In this document: piece after piece, positions 46,659 to 56,814 of the stretch
Layout of the letters: every line of letters begins with the position of its first letter
Position numbering within the stretch: position 1 is the first letter of the stretch
NCBI RefSeq assembly: GCF_921293095.1
Contig: NC_060258.1
Coordinates: 4,402,001-4,466,000 of the forward strand
DNA from: Ischnura elegans
Lineage: Eukaryota; Arthropoda; Insecta; Odonata; Coenagrionidae
Length of the DNA stretch: 64,000 nt
Reading direction: 5' to 3'
The notes under the pieces: model-generated
Told to the model about the DNA's origin: nothing
Databases searched by the model: none
The model's input: the letters and a program-made list of their open reading frames with translations, nothing else
Made by a program: the position numbers and the translations under genes

Positions 46659-47992
46659 AAAACAGTAACCTTTTATTGCTGACAGTGCTAATTGCAGAAT
46701 GTTAGTTGGGAAAAGCGTAAATTGTTTTGCTTTTGTTTATGTTATGTTTGTATGGTAAAATGTTCCTGAAAAATAACCATTTTGTCAGCAGCGCAGTTCA
46801 TTAAGAATAATGACGTTGATATATAGGTAAGAGATTTAAATCAATACTTTATATTGAGCATAAGACATAGATTAAAATGAACTGTTTTTCTTAGAAAGAA
46901 TACATTATTCGATGTGAGTAATATTCCTTCCGAAGCTTTTAAAGCTAAAAGGAGTTCAAACCAAAAACAAGTTCGAAGGACTCGGCACTACAACAATACT
47001 ATAAAACGACCGTTGTCCGAAGGCCTTTAAATATGTATGACAGGTTAGGAAGTGGAGGCCATGGATCATTGAGGGCTCTTGCCTAGAAATAGAGCTTGTT
47101 AGTTAATAAAAGAGTCCGTTTCCCCACTTTAAGAACGCGATTTAAGTCCATTCTCCATGGAATGCACTCAAAGAAAGAAACCTTTCAGTGCACCTCTTGC
47201 AGTGCCCAGCGATTGCATAATGAGAGTCATTCGTAGCAATATTTATAAATATTACTTTCTGGTGATTATTTTCTGTCTCTAATATATCTGTTATCCACAC
47301 ATAAAAGTGAATGAGACCATATTGCATCCACCCGCTTGCCGCGTCGCCGTACTCTCCGCCGCCGCCGGCCAGAACCGGAGTCGTCCGTGCGTTCGAAAAA
47401 ACGATTTAAAATTCGGGGTTGCAAATTGGTGCAAGGTTTGACTTTAGATTCACAATGTAGAAGCTTCAAAGAACGACATGATATAAGTTACTTAGTGTAA
47501 GCCGGTGACAATGTATACTTTTTTTCTACGTTTATGTAAAAAAATGGGTTGAAAACAGGCTCCGCCATTTTGTTATGTAACTATGGTTATTGATGAAACA
47601 AAATCTTTAAAAACCTTTCAAATGAAAGAATAAGAAGTGTCAATTAAGATGGTATAACAGTTTTGTCGATAAAACTATTAATAACACCACTGCACGAGGA
47701 TAAAGTCGGCAATTTTCAGAAAAAATCGAGGGTGGTCGTTTTTCGCTAAATTTGCTCAACTTTGACCTCACATATATTGTTAAAGTGAAAACACAGGACC
47801 AAAATAATCTGGGTAGTTATGCACAATTTATTTGAGAATGTGTATGCGAAGTTTCAATCTCCTAGCTCAAAAAAATCGATTTTGAGGTTTTGGCCAGCTT
47901 TTTTCGATTCTAGCCCACTGTGCGTCGGTGCTTTCCAAATGAATCATTTCTCCATAATTCATGGCTTCAAAATTCAAATGGGAAATAATTTT

Positions 47993-48175
47993 TCATATGA
48001 TGTCATAACTTAAATTACCATCTTTGCGTTCTATAACTCTAAAAATTTTAATTTGTGCCTCCTCACGGACAGTCAGTCGACGATCACTTATAACTATTAG
48101 AATATTTTCTGGGAGTGCGGGAAAAACTTTTGTTTGGATGGATGAATATACTACTGATTGGTGCTTCCTTGGCAA
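47993..48175 (-). pseudogene. Element X protein fragment 4
   Basis: A 60-codon ORF with SIQTKVFPALPENILIVI, then SDRRLTVREEAQIKIFRV. It fits downstream of fragment 3 in the same protein family. It sits next to the Transib C insertion site. Confidence 0.5.
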
Positions 48176-48564
48176 GTTTCTTTATCTATGAGTGGTCTCA
48201 CAGACGTAACGATCATCATCGGTGGACGAAGATTGAGCCATGATCCTACATTGCATCACTACGTAGGCCTTTTATATAAATGTAACTCTTTCGAGGACTT
48301 TATTGCTAGGTTTCTTAGCCTAAATGTATAACCTAAGAACTGTGTTAGCGGCGGTAAACCAACGGGCTTTATTTTGTTTCCCAGGAATCATAGTGACTAG
48401 TCCTGGACATGTTCCAGACGCAATGACTTGGCGTATCTTGACTAGGTGCTTCAGTTTCAGATTTCTTCTGGGCTGTCGTTTGGCAAGTCACAACTTATGA
48501 GATGAAATGACACCACTGTTAGCTATTCACATTTAGGCAGTTTTGAAACTATGTCAGCTGTGTA

Positions 48565-48843
48565 TTAATACGGGCTGGAAAAAGCGCGGTCAATGTGGGC
48601 GGAGAGAGGTTGAAAAGGCAACTCAATGAAATTCAGATGGCAAATAGACCATTGCATAGGTTTTCCCGACATTTCTTCCAATTTTCGCAGGAAACCACCA
48701 TTCCAACCCGCATTGGTGTTCATCCCGCCATAGCCAAGACCTATATTGCTTAACGATATGTCGCTACATTGCTCTTGAACTATAATTCCCCCTTTTGAAG
48801 CTGTCTTAAGTAAAGTGGATGTAATGTGTGCTGCAGCTCCCAT
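48565..48843 (-). pseudogene. Element X protein fragment 3 (putative catalytic region)
   Basis: A 92-codon ORF with GGMNTNAGWNGGFLRKLE, then KPMQWSICHLNFIELPF and LSAHIDRA. The same family elsewhere has a GCDGT..NTGW.GG block followed by RPLQW.xC.LH.NELP; if so, the usual Asp before Gly is replaced by Gly here (GYGG). Sequence before GLGYGG looks joined across a deletion. The family's enzymatic mechanism is not known to me. Confidence 0.55.
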
Positions 48844-48853
48844 TTACGCTCTA

Positions 48854-49007
48854 TCTCTGGAGGTTTATGGCAGACTTAGTCAAGTCTAATTTGATTATGG
48901 ACTTTCTCTCTCTTGGTTTGGTGAATGCCACATCCATAGCGCATCTCTCGTCACTGTTTTCCTCATCAACTTGAGTACTCTCAAAGTTTTCACTTTCATT
49001 CCAAAAC
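48854..49007 (-). pseudogene. Element X protein fragment 2
   Basis: The - strand reads FWNESENFESTQVDEENSDE, then MDVAFTKPRERKSIIKLDLT, ending in a stop near 48855. The PLE inserted immediately upstream of it and duplicated the target word AAGTTGATTTAGAT. Confidence 0.5.
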
Positions 49008-49066
49008 AAGTTGATTTAGATGGTGATGGTTTTCCGGGTTTACACCGCGTTGATACATGTTTTGCG

Positions 49067-49108
49067 GACGACAGTTTCGGGCGCGTTCCAGCTCCCGTCT
49101 TCGGGTCC
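49067..49108 (-). ncRNA. Hammerhead-like motif in the PLE tail (- strand)
   Basis: Boxes in order: CCCGAAGA (one change from CUGANGA), a stem-loop GGGAGC..GCGCCC around UGGAA, then CGAAAC followed by TGTCG. PLEs are known to carry hammerhead ribozymes in their terminal regions. With C for U in the first box, activity is uncertain. Confidence 0.35.
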
Positions 49109-49168
49109 AAATGATTTGCAGATCTGTGATCCTTATTTATTTACAGCTAGTCAGACAGATGTTGATTT

Positions 49169-51309
49169 TTAATTCCATTGTTGGAAAATCCGTTTGAAAG
49201 ATGAGGATAAAGGATAGCCGTCTTCCCTATTGAAGTTCTTAGGGTGACTCACTATTTCAATCGCCTCCCTTATCAGCCTAGGGAAATATTTATTTTCCCT
49301 GGCGATGATTTTCGATTCCTTGAATAGTATGACGTGCCCAGGTTCCGACCATGCATGCTCTGCAACCGCAGAAAGACGAAAATTTTTCTTTTCGGTTGCC
49401 TTCAGATGTTCATTTATTCTGCATTTGAGGGATCTAGATGTTTGCCCGATGTATGATAAACCACAGGAACACGTTACTTCATACACTCCTTCATAGATAT
49501 CTGATGGATGACGATCTTTTTCACTCCGGAGGAGGTCAGAGGTCTTCTTCAAACTTATAAATCGCGTCAGAACGTCATGTTTGGCGAGAACTCTAGCAAT
49601 TCTTTCCGACGTTCCAGCCACGTATGGCAAGAGAGCATGTGCCTTTGCCTTTTGCTGGTCTTCCTTTTCAATGTCCAAGGCCACATCTCTTTTCTCTTCT
49701 TCCCTACGCGCGATTTTTTGAATCAGTACCCGATCGTAGCCATTTTCTTGGAGCGTGGTAAGGAGGTGTTGTTTCTCTCCAGCGAGCGAATCTGTATCCG
49801 ATATGGAATATGCCCTATGATATAGAGTTTTAATAACTGATGCTTTTTGCCTGGGATGATGGTGTGATTTGGCATTCAAATAGCGATCAGTATGCGTTTC
49901 CTTACGATAGACTGAATGTCCCAATGTGCCATCTGATTTCTTCTTGACGAGAACGTCCAAAAAGGGAAGTTGGTTATTTTCTTCTATTTCCATAGTGAAC
50001 TGGATGGAATTATTTTGCCTATTAAGATGTTCAAGGAATCTTTTCAGTTTATCTGTCCCATGAGGCCATATGACGAAGGTGTCGTCAACATATCTCACGA
50101 AGAGTTTCGGCTTCATAGGGAAAGAATCCAGGGCTTTTCGTTCAAATTCTTCCATATAAAGATCTGCGACGACAGGTGATAAAGGAGAACCCATGGATGC
50201 CCCTTCCGTTTGTTCATATAATTTCCCTCCCCAAGAGAAATAGCAATTACGAAGGCAAAACTCCACCATTTTCGGAATGTCTTTCGGAAGGCCTTTTTCT
50301 GTCAGAGTCTTAATGACTTCGATGGCATCTTCAATAGGTATTTTGGTGAACAAAGATACCACGTCAAAACTAACAAGGAGATCCTCTTCCGTAATCTTAT
50401 ATTCCTTTATAATATTGATGAAATGGAAGGAGTTCTTCACATAGGTTGCAGTTAGGCCCGAGAATGGCCGAAGGCTATGGGCAAGATACTTTGCAAGCTT
50501 ATGTGTCGGTGAATCAATAGCACTTACGATAGGCCGGAGTGGTATCCCATCCTTGTGAATCTTAGGCAGGCCATAAAGTCGTGGAGGTTTAGGAGCCGAC
50601 TGGATCAGTGATCGTCTCTCCTCTTGGGGTATTGACGAATGCTTCATGAGGTCCTTGATGTTCCTCTGGATTTTTGCCGTAGGATCTGAGTTAAGTTCTT
50701 TGTAGGTGGGGTCGTCTAGCAAACCGCAAACCTTCTTTCGGTAGTCCTCCTTAGAGATGATCACAGTTGCGTTCCCTTTGTCAGCTGGCAATATCAGTGA
50801 ATCATCGATTTTCCTGAGTTCACAGACGGCCTCTCTCTCTGCCCTGGTCAAATTGGGTTTTGGAGGCCTCGCTTTCCTGATGATATGGCTGACTTCTTCC
50901 CTGATTTCATCGGCCTCTGATTTCCTTAGCTTGCGTAAAGCATTTTCTACCCCAGTGATTATTTCCTCCTTCGGTATACTTCTGGGTGCCATGGCGAAGT
51001 TAAGTCCTTTGGATAGTATGGAGGTTGCAGAATCACTAAGATTCACCTGAGATAGATTTATAACCACACGATCTGTTTTATTGAAGGTGGATTCGGGTGA
51101 AGGACGTTGTTTTTCCACCAAATTTTCGAACTTCTTTAATTGCTTCTCTCTCATTGCTGTAAAGGTGGTGGAGGATGATTGGAAGGTAATTCTCTCCAAT
51201 GTCTCCCAATCCTCTGGTATCAATTTGCTGCTAAGCTCTAGGTGTAGGTGGTAGAGTTCCGTCGAACAAAAGTGGAGAGCACTGCGTGTGTACTGCACTC
51301 GTTCTGCGT
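49169..51309 (-). CDS. PLE reverse transcriptase / GIY-YIG endonuclease ORF
   Basis: The open frame formally extends to 51421, but above 51309 it is the antisense of the partner copy. The PLE part therefore starts at or below 51309, and its first Met is at 51154 (661 codons). Landmarks in order: RLYGLPKIHKDGIPLRPIVS, LLVSFDVVSLFTKIP, EGASMGSPLSPVVADLYME, the catalytic YVDD box (VRYVDDTFVIW), QLPFLDVLV, and KAHALLPYVAGTSERI. The C-terminal GIY-YIG endonuclease follows (YEVTCSCGLSYIGQTSRSLK, then INEHLKA). The frame is uninterrupted, so the enzyme could be intact apart from a slightly shortened N-terminus. It copies its RNA using nicked chromosomal ends as primers. Confidence 0.88.
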
Positions 51310-51979
51310 AAAGAGATGTGGCCTTGGACATTGAAAAGGAAGACCAGCAAAAGGCAAAGGCACATGCTCTCTTGCCATACGTGGCTGGAACGTCGGAAAG
51401 AATTGCTAGAGTTCTCGCCAAACATGACGTTCTGACGCGATTTATAAGTTTGAAGAAGACCTCTGACCTCCTCCGGAGTGAAAAAGATCGTCATCCATCA
51501 GATATCTATGAAGGAGTGTATGAAGTAACGTGTTCCTGTGGTTTATCATACATCGGGCAAACATCTAGATCCCTCAAATGCAGAATAAATGAACATCTGA
51601 AGGCAACCGAAAAGAAAAATTTTCGTCTTTCTGCGGTTGCAGAGCATGCATGGTCGGGACCTGGGTACGTCATACTATTCAAGGAATCGAAAATCATCGC
51701 CAGGGAAAATAAATATTTCCCTAGGCTGATAAGGGAGGCGATTGAAATAGCGAGTCACCCTAAGAACTTCAATAGGGAAGACGGCTATCCTTTATCCTCA
51801 TCTTTCAAACGGCTTTTCCAACAATGGAATTAAAAATCAACATCTGTCTGACTAGCTGTAAATAAATAAGGATCACAGATCTGCAAATCATTTGGACCCG
51901 AAGACGGGAGCTGGAACGCGCCCGAAACTGTCGTCCGCAAAACATGTATCAACGCGGTGTAAACCCGGAAAACCATCAC
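51310..51979 (+). pseudogene. 5'-truncated PLE partner copy (GIY-YIG end and tail)
   Basis: It begins within the linker before the endonuclease (ALDIEKEDQQKAKAHALLPY), then the complete GIY-YIG domain (YEVTCSCGLSYIGQTSRSLK) to the TAA at 51831-51833, then the tail. Almost identical to the C-terminus of the - strand copy; visible differences include Glu-Pro-Gly-His versus Gly-Pro-Gly-Tyr in one spot and Val versus Ala near the end. It lacks the RT and is not autonomous. Confidence 0.88.
51895..51935 (+). ncRNA. Hammerhead-like motif in the partner PLE tail (+ strand)
   Basis: Identical to the motif at 49067-49108 in opposite orientation. The retained identity reflects recent common origin of the two PLE tails rather than independent constraint. 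Confidence 0.35.
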
Positions 51980-52075
51980 CAAATAACTAACCGCGGAAGC
52001 CTCCGTAATAATTTTAAGTTGATTTAGATTATTTGAGTTTAAGCCTCTCATTTATATTATTGCGTTTAGCCCTTT

Positions 52076-52212
52076 ATTGCATTTTTTGACGCAGGGATGT
52101 CAATAGTTCCAATTCGGATTATTCTTCGACCTCGCTGTTCCACAAGGAACTGGTACTCTAGAATAGAAACATTTTTTCTTATGACAGACACAATTGGGAA
52201 AGTTGGTACATT
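52076..52212 (-). pseudogene. Element X protein fragment 1 (N-terminal part)
   Basis: The - strand reads FLVEQRGRRIIRIGTIDIP, then ASKNAIK. The layout (a DQR/EQR-R-R-IGxxD block) resembles the N-terminal third of a large repetitive uncharacterised protein family that I recall from Hydra, aphids and other invertebrates. That recollection is not checked. It lies just inside the right TIR. Confidence 0.5.
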
Positions 52213-52489
52213 TGCAGAAGGCTATACCAAATGGTTTCGTCGCCTCTTTAGTAGAAGACTTCAAAAAGTCTTCCTATGTTTTCTGATATACCGTTTTACT
52301 GCATAGGATTTAATTTTCCCTACGGTTTTCATCATATAGCGTGAGATGAGTTTAAGTACTCTGGTTTACGTAACTACTAAAATAGACGCTCTTTTCCAAA
52401 CGGCACATGCCTCGACAGAAACTTCAGTGATATCTTTTTAAACAAAAATATGGTCAATATAGTTGGTGATGACATAAAAGAGAATTCGC

Positions 52490-52924
52490 TAACCTTAATG
52501 ACTACCCTCGACAACTTCAGACATGGTTTACACGTTTTTGACTGAAAAACATCTCTATTTCGCGTCATTTATCGCGTGCATAGCGTAAAAATGAGACTTT
52601 TTGTTGCGGGTTGCCTACCTACCTAAAGTTTTTTTTTTCTCCTCGATAATTAGAAGGAATAGAGCTATCACGTATGGTCTAAAATATCAAGGAAATACCA
52701 ACGTTATACACCATTGGAAAAAATGAGTGCTTGATAAAACCAAATTTGAATTATTTACATTTTTTAGGTTTTATTTTTTTAATTTCGAAATTCAAGACAA
52801 AAATGAACAGAGGATATGAACCGATTTTGAAAAAAAATCATATCCGTAATACCCACCCGGGTACGCAAATTTTGCCTGGTATTACGATTCGCTCCTAAAA
52901 AAAAGTGGCAAAACGAGACACCCT
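52490..52924 (-). repeat. Right TIR of element X
   Basis: Inverted partner of 43551-43985. It contains TACCCACCCGGGTACGC and ends GTTTTGCC read toward the interior from the outer end AGGGTGTCTC. Confidence 0.85.
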
Positions 52925-53164
52925 ATTATACATCCAACAACCTTAATTTTAGCCTTTTTTGGTTATTCAGGAATTTTAATTGTCATTAAATCATACTTTT
53001 TGAAGTATTCAATTTCATTATCATGTTTAATAATAACTAAAGGTTGCTTACGCTGTCAGCGTGAGGATTAGACAGTTTTTTAATATGTAATTTCTCAAAT
53101 TTTCTACATTAATGGTGTAACAATGTAATAAATGGAGTGGTAAACACCTTGATTCACCGCTCCT

Positions 53165-53545
53165 ACACAATAAGTGACCAGAAAAAACTTCACCGATGAG
53201 AGACGAAAGCTAGAGGCTATTCTACGGGGAAATGGATTCGACGACAGAGTTATCTCTCGCACTTTTAATAAAGTCACCAAAAAGAACGAAATGAAAAACA
53301 ACACCGCAGAAGCCGCGAACTCATCCACAAACGACCTCAGCGACCAGAAGAAAGCCTTCCTGCCATACACGAAAGGGGACGACTGACGTAATAGGAAATA
53401 TCCTACGAAAATTCCAGATAAGGACAATCTTCTCGCCTCACATAAGAGTTCATTGGAGGCCGATGTTTGAATGGCTGCCTCTGCCATCGAAACGTCGGCA
53501 TACAATCATCTCACCAGATGGAAAACTCATGAAAACCTCACCAGC
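53165..53545 (+). pseudogene. Second PLE family: internally deleted 3' fragment
   Basis: 53174-53386 encodes DERRKLEAILRGNGFDDRVI, then KKAFLPYTKGDD and a stop. This matches the pre-endonuclease linker of PLE proteins (compare LLTTLQENGYDRVLI and HALLPYVAG in the copy at 49 kb), but the GIY-YIG domain is missing. A tail follows at about 53457-53545 with ATGGCTGCCTCTGCCAT, CGAAACGTCGGC and GATGGAAAACTCATG, the usual PLE tail order. It is a family different from the 49-kb element. Confidence 0.6.
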
Positions 53546-53717
53546 CATTCTACTATCAGTGAATATGTTGGACTTACCTATTTCTTCTCTCATTCTGTCT
53601 ACCTAACTTGTAGTTTCTTAGAACGGTCTTATGCTATCATTATTTTACGTGTGATATTACGGTAATTTTCATTAATATTGTGTGATACATTGACCAATGG
53701 TCCTTGTATGAAGGGAC

Positions 53718-53734
53718 TGTACGTTAAACGTACA
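53718..53734. repeat. Perfect 17-nt palindrome
   Basis: TGTACGTTAAACGTACA, symmetric around its central A. No adjacent gene is supported, so a protein-binding role is only a possibility. Confidence 0.7.
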
Positions 53735-54734
53735 TGCAAGCCTGATATTTGTACATGGCCTGGCACTTGGCGTTCTTTGACCGCGATATATACATTTTAT
53801 ATGATAAAACTTGATTTTTGTTAACATTTCTTTCTTTGTAGAAATTACTTCAAGCTTATACATTCATATTTGAGACTGATATATCGGTGCAGATTTGAAA
53901 CACAGCCGGTTGTGCGGCGTAATTCATAGGCCATGGGTGTTGGGTTCCTATTGTCGATCGAAAACAACCTGCTACGATACAATACTTCGAGCTTTGAAAA
54001 TCACACTGTAGACAGTTAAAGTAAACATTGAGTATTGAATACACGAGGCCAATTTAAACCAGGATGTAAGTACAATTATGAAATCCTTGGTTTTCGAAGA
54101 CTGGCGAACTTAATTCGCCAACAAGCTTCATAGCTCGAAAGTTAATAATATGTAATTGCATCCTGCCGTATATGCAACACACAAATTCTCTGTTGTATCG
54201 CCGCGCAGTCTGGCGCACAGGAAAATAAAAAGTCAAAGCAGCGACCCCTTTCGTTTGGTGCAGATCGGCCAAATCGCATCGAAGGAAAATAAATAATACT
54301 CGCTAATCCGAGCGAAAATTTCGCACTTGAAGTTATTAGGGAATCAGTAAGTTAAGGAAACGGTAAAGTTGGGTTTCAAAGAGAGAAGAAATTGCATCAA
54401 TAAGTACTAATCTATACTTGTTCTCTTACAAAAATACACAAAATATATGAATACATTACAGACATGAGAGTTTTGTACCACAAGAATTGTTAACGGCATC
54501 TGTTAATGGATAATGGCTCTCAATTCACAAAACTTCTTTAAAGATAATACTAGAAGTAATATTGTTGTTAAACATTTTTCATGCTTCTTAGGTTTCATGT
54601 TTAATAATTTTGCGTGCTTATGTTAAGTTTCTTTTCAATGGTTTAGTTATGGGTTTCATGGGTTTTTAAACTTTTTTTTTGAAGTTTAGAATAGAAAAAT
54701 GTGTGGAGTCGATACACTTCCCTATGAAAAAAAT

Positions 54735-54920
54735 CGAAACTTATAAGTGAAATTAAAAGTTAAATAGTGCAATTTAAGATTAAGATTGTGTTTTTCATCT
54801 GACCCCGGTGATTCAACGTTTAAAATGATACATCACATATCACCGTATGTGCAGTATTAACGGAACACATGCAGAGTGACAGAAAAGACCTTTCAATGAT
54901 AATACATAGAATAAGGGATT
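54735..54920 (+). repeat. Non-coding duplication, copy 1
   Basis: The words GTTTAAAATGATAC, GTGCAGTATTAACGGA, CACATGC and AAAAGACCTTTC occur in the same order and spacing about 466 bp downstream (55200-55395). No ORF spans either copy. Confidence 0.65.
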
Positions 54921-55199
54921 TATTTTTTGACTTAACTTAGAGAGAGACGTGAAACGACATAAATGGCACTGATGGTCGTCAAGGGGACCGTAAGCAAGAA
55001 ACGCTAAAGGTCACGCATTTATATGTTCTTTTTTCAAAATTCACAATTAATCATTTGGGAAACAAACCTCGAATGCAAGAGTGAGAACGTGTATTTATTT
55101 TTCTTTCCAATGGTATATGTTACCATTATCACTACTTTAAATATACAAAAGGAGAAAGGTCTGCAGGTATAAATAATACACATGTCAATGCATTTCTTA

Positions 55200-55395
55200 A
55201 CGAAACTTTTAAGCCAAATTAATAGGTAAATAGTGAAATTCGCGGTTGAGGTTGTATTTAACGTCAAAAGCTGGTGAGACTAAGTTTAAAATGATACCTC
55301 GTTTTTCATTAAAGGTGCAGTATTAATGGAGCACATGCGGAAGTTCTGTAAAAGACCTTTCTATAACAGTACATATGATTCAATGACTTACATTG
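55200..55395 (+). repeat. Non-coding duplication, copy 2
   Basis: Second copy of the 54735-54920 block (GTTTAAAATGATAC, GTGCAGTATTAATGGA, CACATGCGGAAG, TAAAAGACCTTTC). Substitutions and indels are frequent, so the duplication is old. Confidence 0.65.
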
Positions 55396-56800
55396 TCACC
55401 TAATAATTAATCTCTTAATGCAGCTCACCAATTTTGACCCATCACTGACTTCTTCATATTCCACTCCAACTTAAGACCTCAAACTCAATCCTACATTAGC
55501 TTCATTAAGTCTTAAAGAGATTAATTCCCTCTCAGGTATAAAAACAAAGTAGGCAAAAAGAGATGTAAGTAAAATACACATCAGAAACTATTCTTGGAAC
55601 AATTTCTGATGTTTGCAACTACTAATACTGCCAACCTGTGCAAAATCCATGGGTAGACCATGAAGTCTCCACTTGTTAGTCCAACAATCACACGCTTTAT
55701 TCTCAATGAGGTTGATTTTTATCAAACTTGAGGACTTGGTCCACTTCAGGGATATCACCAGTTGTCAGGGGCAGATCCAGGATATTTTCTGGGGGTCAAA
55801 GTTGTCTGACAGATCTTCTCATCTATGACATTAAAAACGAAATAAAACAATTACTGTAGAAAATATTCCCTTTTTTATATGAAATTTATTAATATTAAAT
55901 TGAAATGATTGAGGCTCCGAAAAACACAAAAAACAAACCTAATAACTGTATTAAAAATATTTTCTATTTCTTAAGCATCTGGGAGGGGCGGCTCTCCTAA
56001 ATCCACATATGCCAGTGGTAATGGGAATATCTGTCTGATGAGAATGAAAATTGATGGCTGATATTGTAAAAATGGAAAAATAATGGGGTCGTCATTCTTG
56101 GTCGATCATTTCTTCTCCAACACTGTCGGCTAATTCAACATTAACCTGAACATTTGCTATTTACAATAATTTAATCTCCACATGCACCTTTTCAACCATG
56201 GAAATCCTTGGTTTTACTTGATAGCCACAATAACAGCCAGATTTAACTTAACCATGCATTATAAAATCTAATTTTGGGACTTGAACAATGCTATACTTAA
56301 TAAATATCTAGTTTAATCAGACGTTACAAAACAGCCCTTGATCTGACAACGCTTACGTCCCATGAAAACTCCGTAATCATGCTGATGATACATTGAAACA
56401 CAATCGTTCTGTTTGATACCTTTCTCTGTCAGATGAGGCCTGCATTCATAATGCACCATGCATCTCAGTCATCCATGCATAAGACAAAATTTATCTTTCA
56501 AATCCAAGGAACTGCAGACAAAAATGTGGAAATGAATGGGAGCCTTCCATCATGCACAATAGCAATTGACTTTCCGGGCTAAAAAAACACGTTAAGGCAG
56601 CCAATAATTAATTTTTATTGAAAAATGAAATAACATCGACGATGTTTTTTTAAATAATGACGAATCCTCTTGAATAGCAAAACCTTAATGCGACGAAAAC
56701 CATTGGTGTAATTTTGACCCCAGGATTTTACATTGTATTGACAAGGGGAGAAAAATGGACTTATTAGAACAGTTTGAGATCGTGAATTGCCCCACTAAAC
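55396..56800. other. No supported feature
   Basis: AT-rich sequence without recognisable coding or repeat structure. Confidence 0.5.
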
Positions 56801-56814
56801 TTGGTAATGACCAT

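Larger units (their letters stand above)
44591..47922 (+). mobile_element. Transib copy C (fold-back type, nested in element X)
   Basis: The ends CACAGTGGGCTAGAATCG are flanked by CGTCG at 44586-44590 and 47923-47927. The arms are 44591 to about 45423 and about 47098-47922. Both arms are complete, including the GC-rich CGGCGGCGGAGAGTACG patch and the short ORF. The core is collinear with copy B but inverted. A (CT)n run lies at about 46270-46289. The element splits the element X gene. Confidence 0.9.
49022..52015 (-). mobile_element. Penelope-like element: head-to-head pair in element X
   Basis: A nearly full PLE on the - strand (49022-51309) is joined at its 5' end to a 5'-truncated copy on the + strand (51310-51979). 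Such inverted, truncated partner copies are common in PLEs. Both 3' tails share about 150 bp with the CGCGGTGTAAACCCGG word and a hammerhead-like block. Direct repeats AAGTTGATTTAGAT at 49008-49021 and 52016-52029 are the likely 14-bp target duplication. The last 36 bp (51980-52015) are present only on the right. Confidence 0.85.
43551..52924 (-). mobile_element. Element X: DNA transposon with about 435-bp TIRs, unclassified
   Basis: The left arm (43551-43985) and right arm (about 52490-52924) are inverted copies along their length. Ends are AGGGTGCCTCGTTTTGCCAC and AGGGTGTCTCGTTTTGCCAC, with a shared inner border around GAAGTTGTCGAGGGTAGTCA. No clear target duplication was found. Between the arms the - strand carries dispersed fragments of one protein family. 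They are in collinear order from 52.2 to 44.3 kb, interrupted by a PLE (49022-52015) and Transib C (44591-47922). Without those insertions X is about 3.0 kb. The superfamily is not one I can name. Confidence 0.75.

Noticed and set aside
51310..51421. N-terminal 37 codons of the 750-codon PLE frame
   Set aside because: This part is the antisense of the inverted partner copy, not PLE protein.
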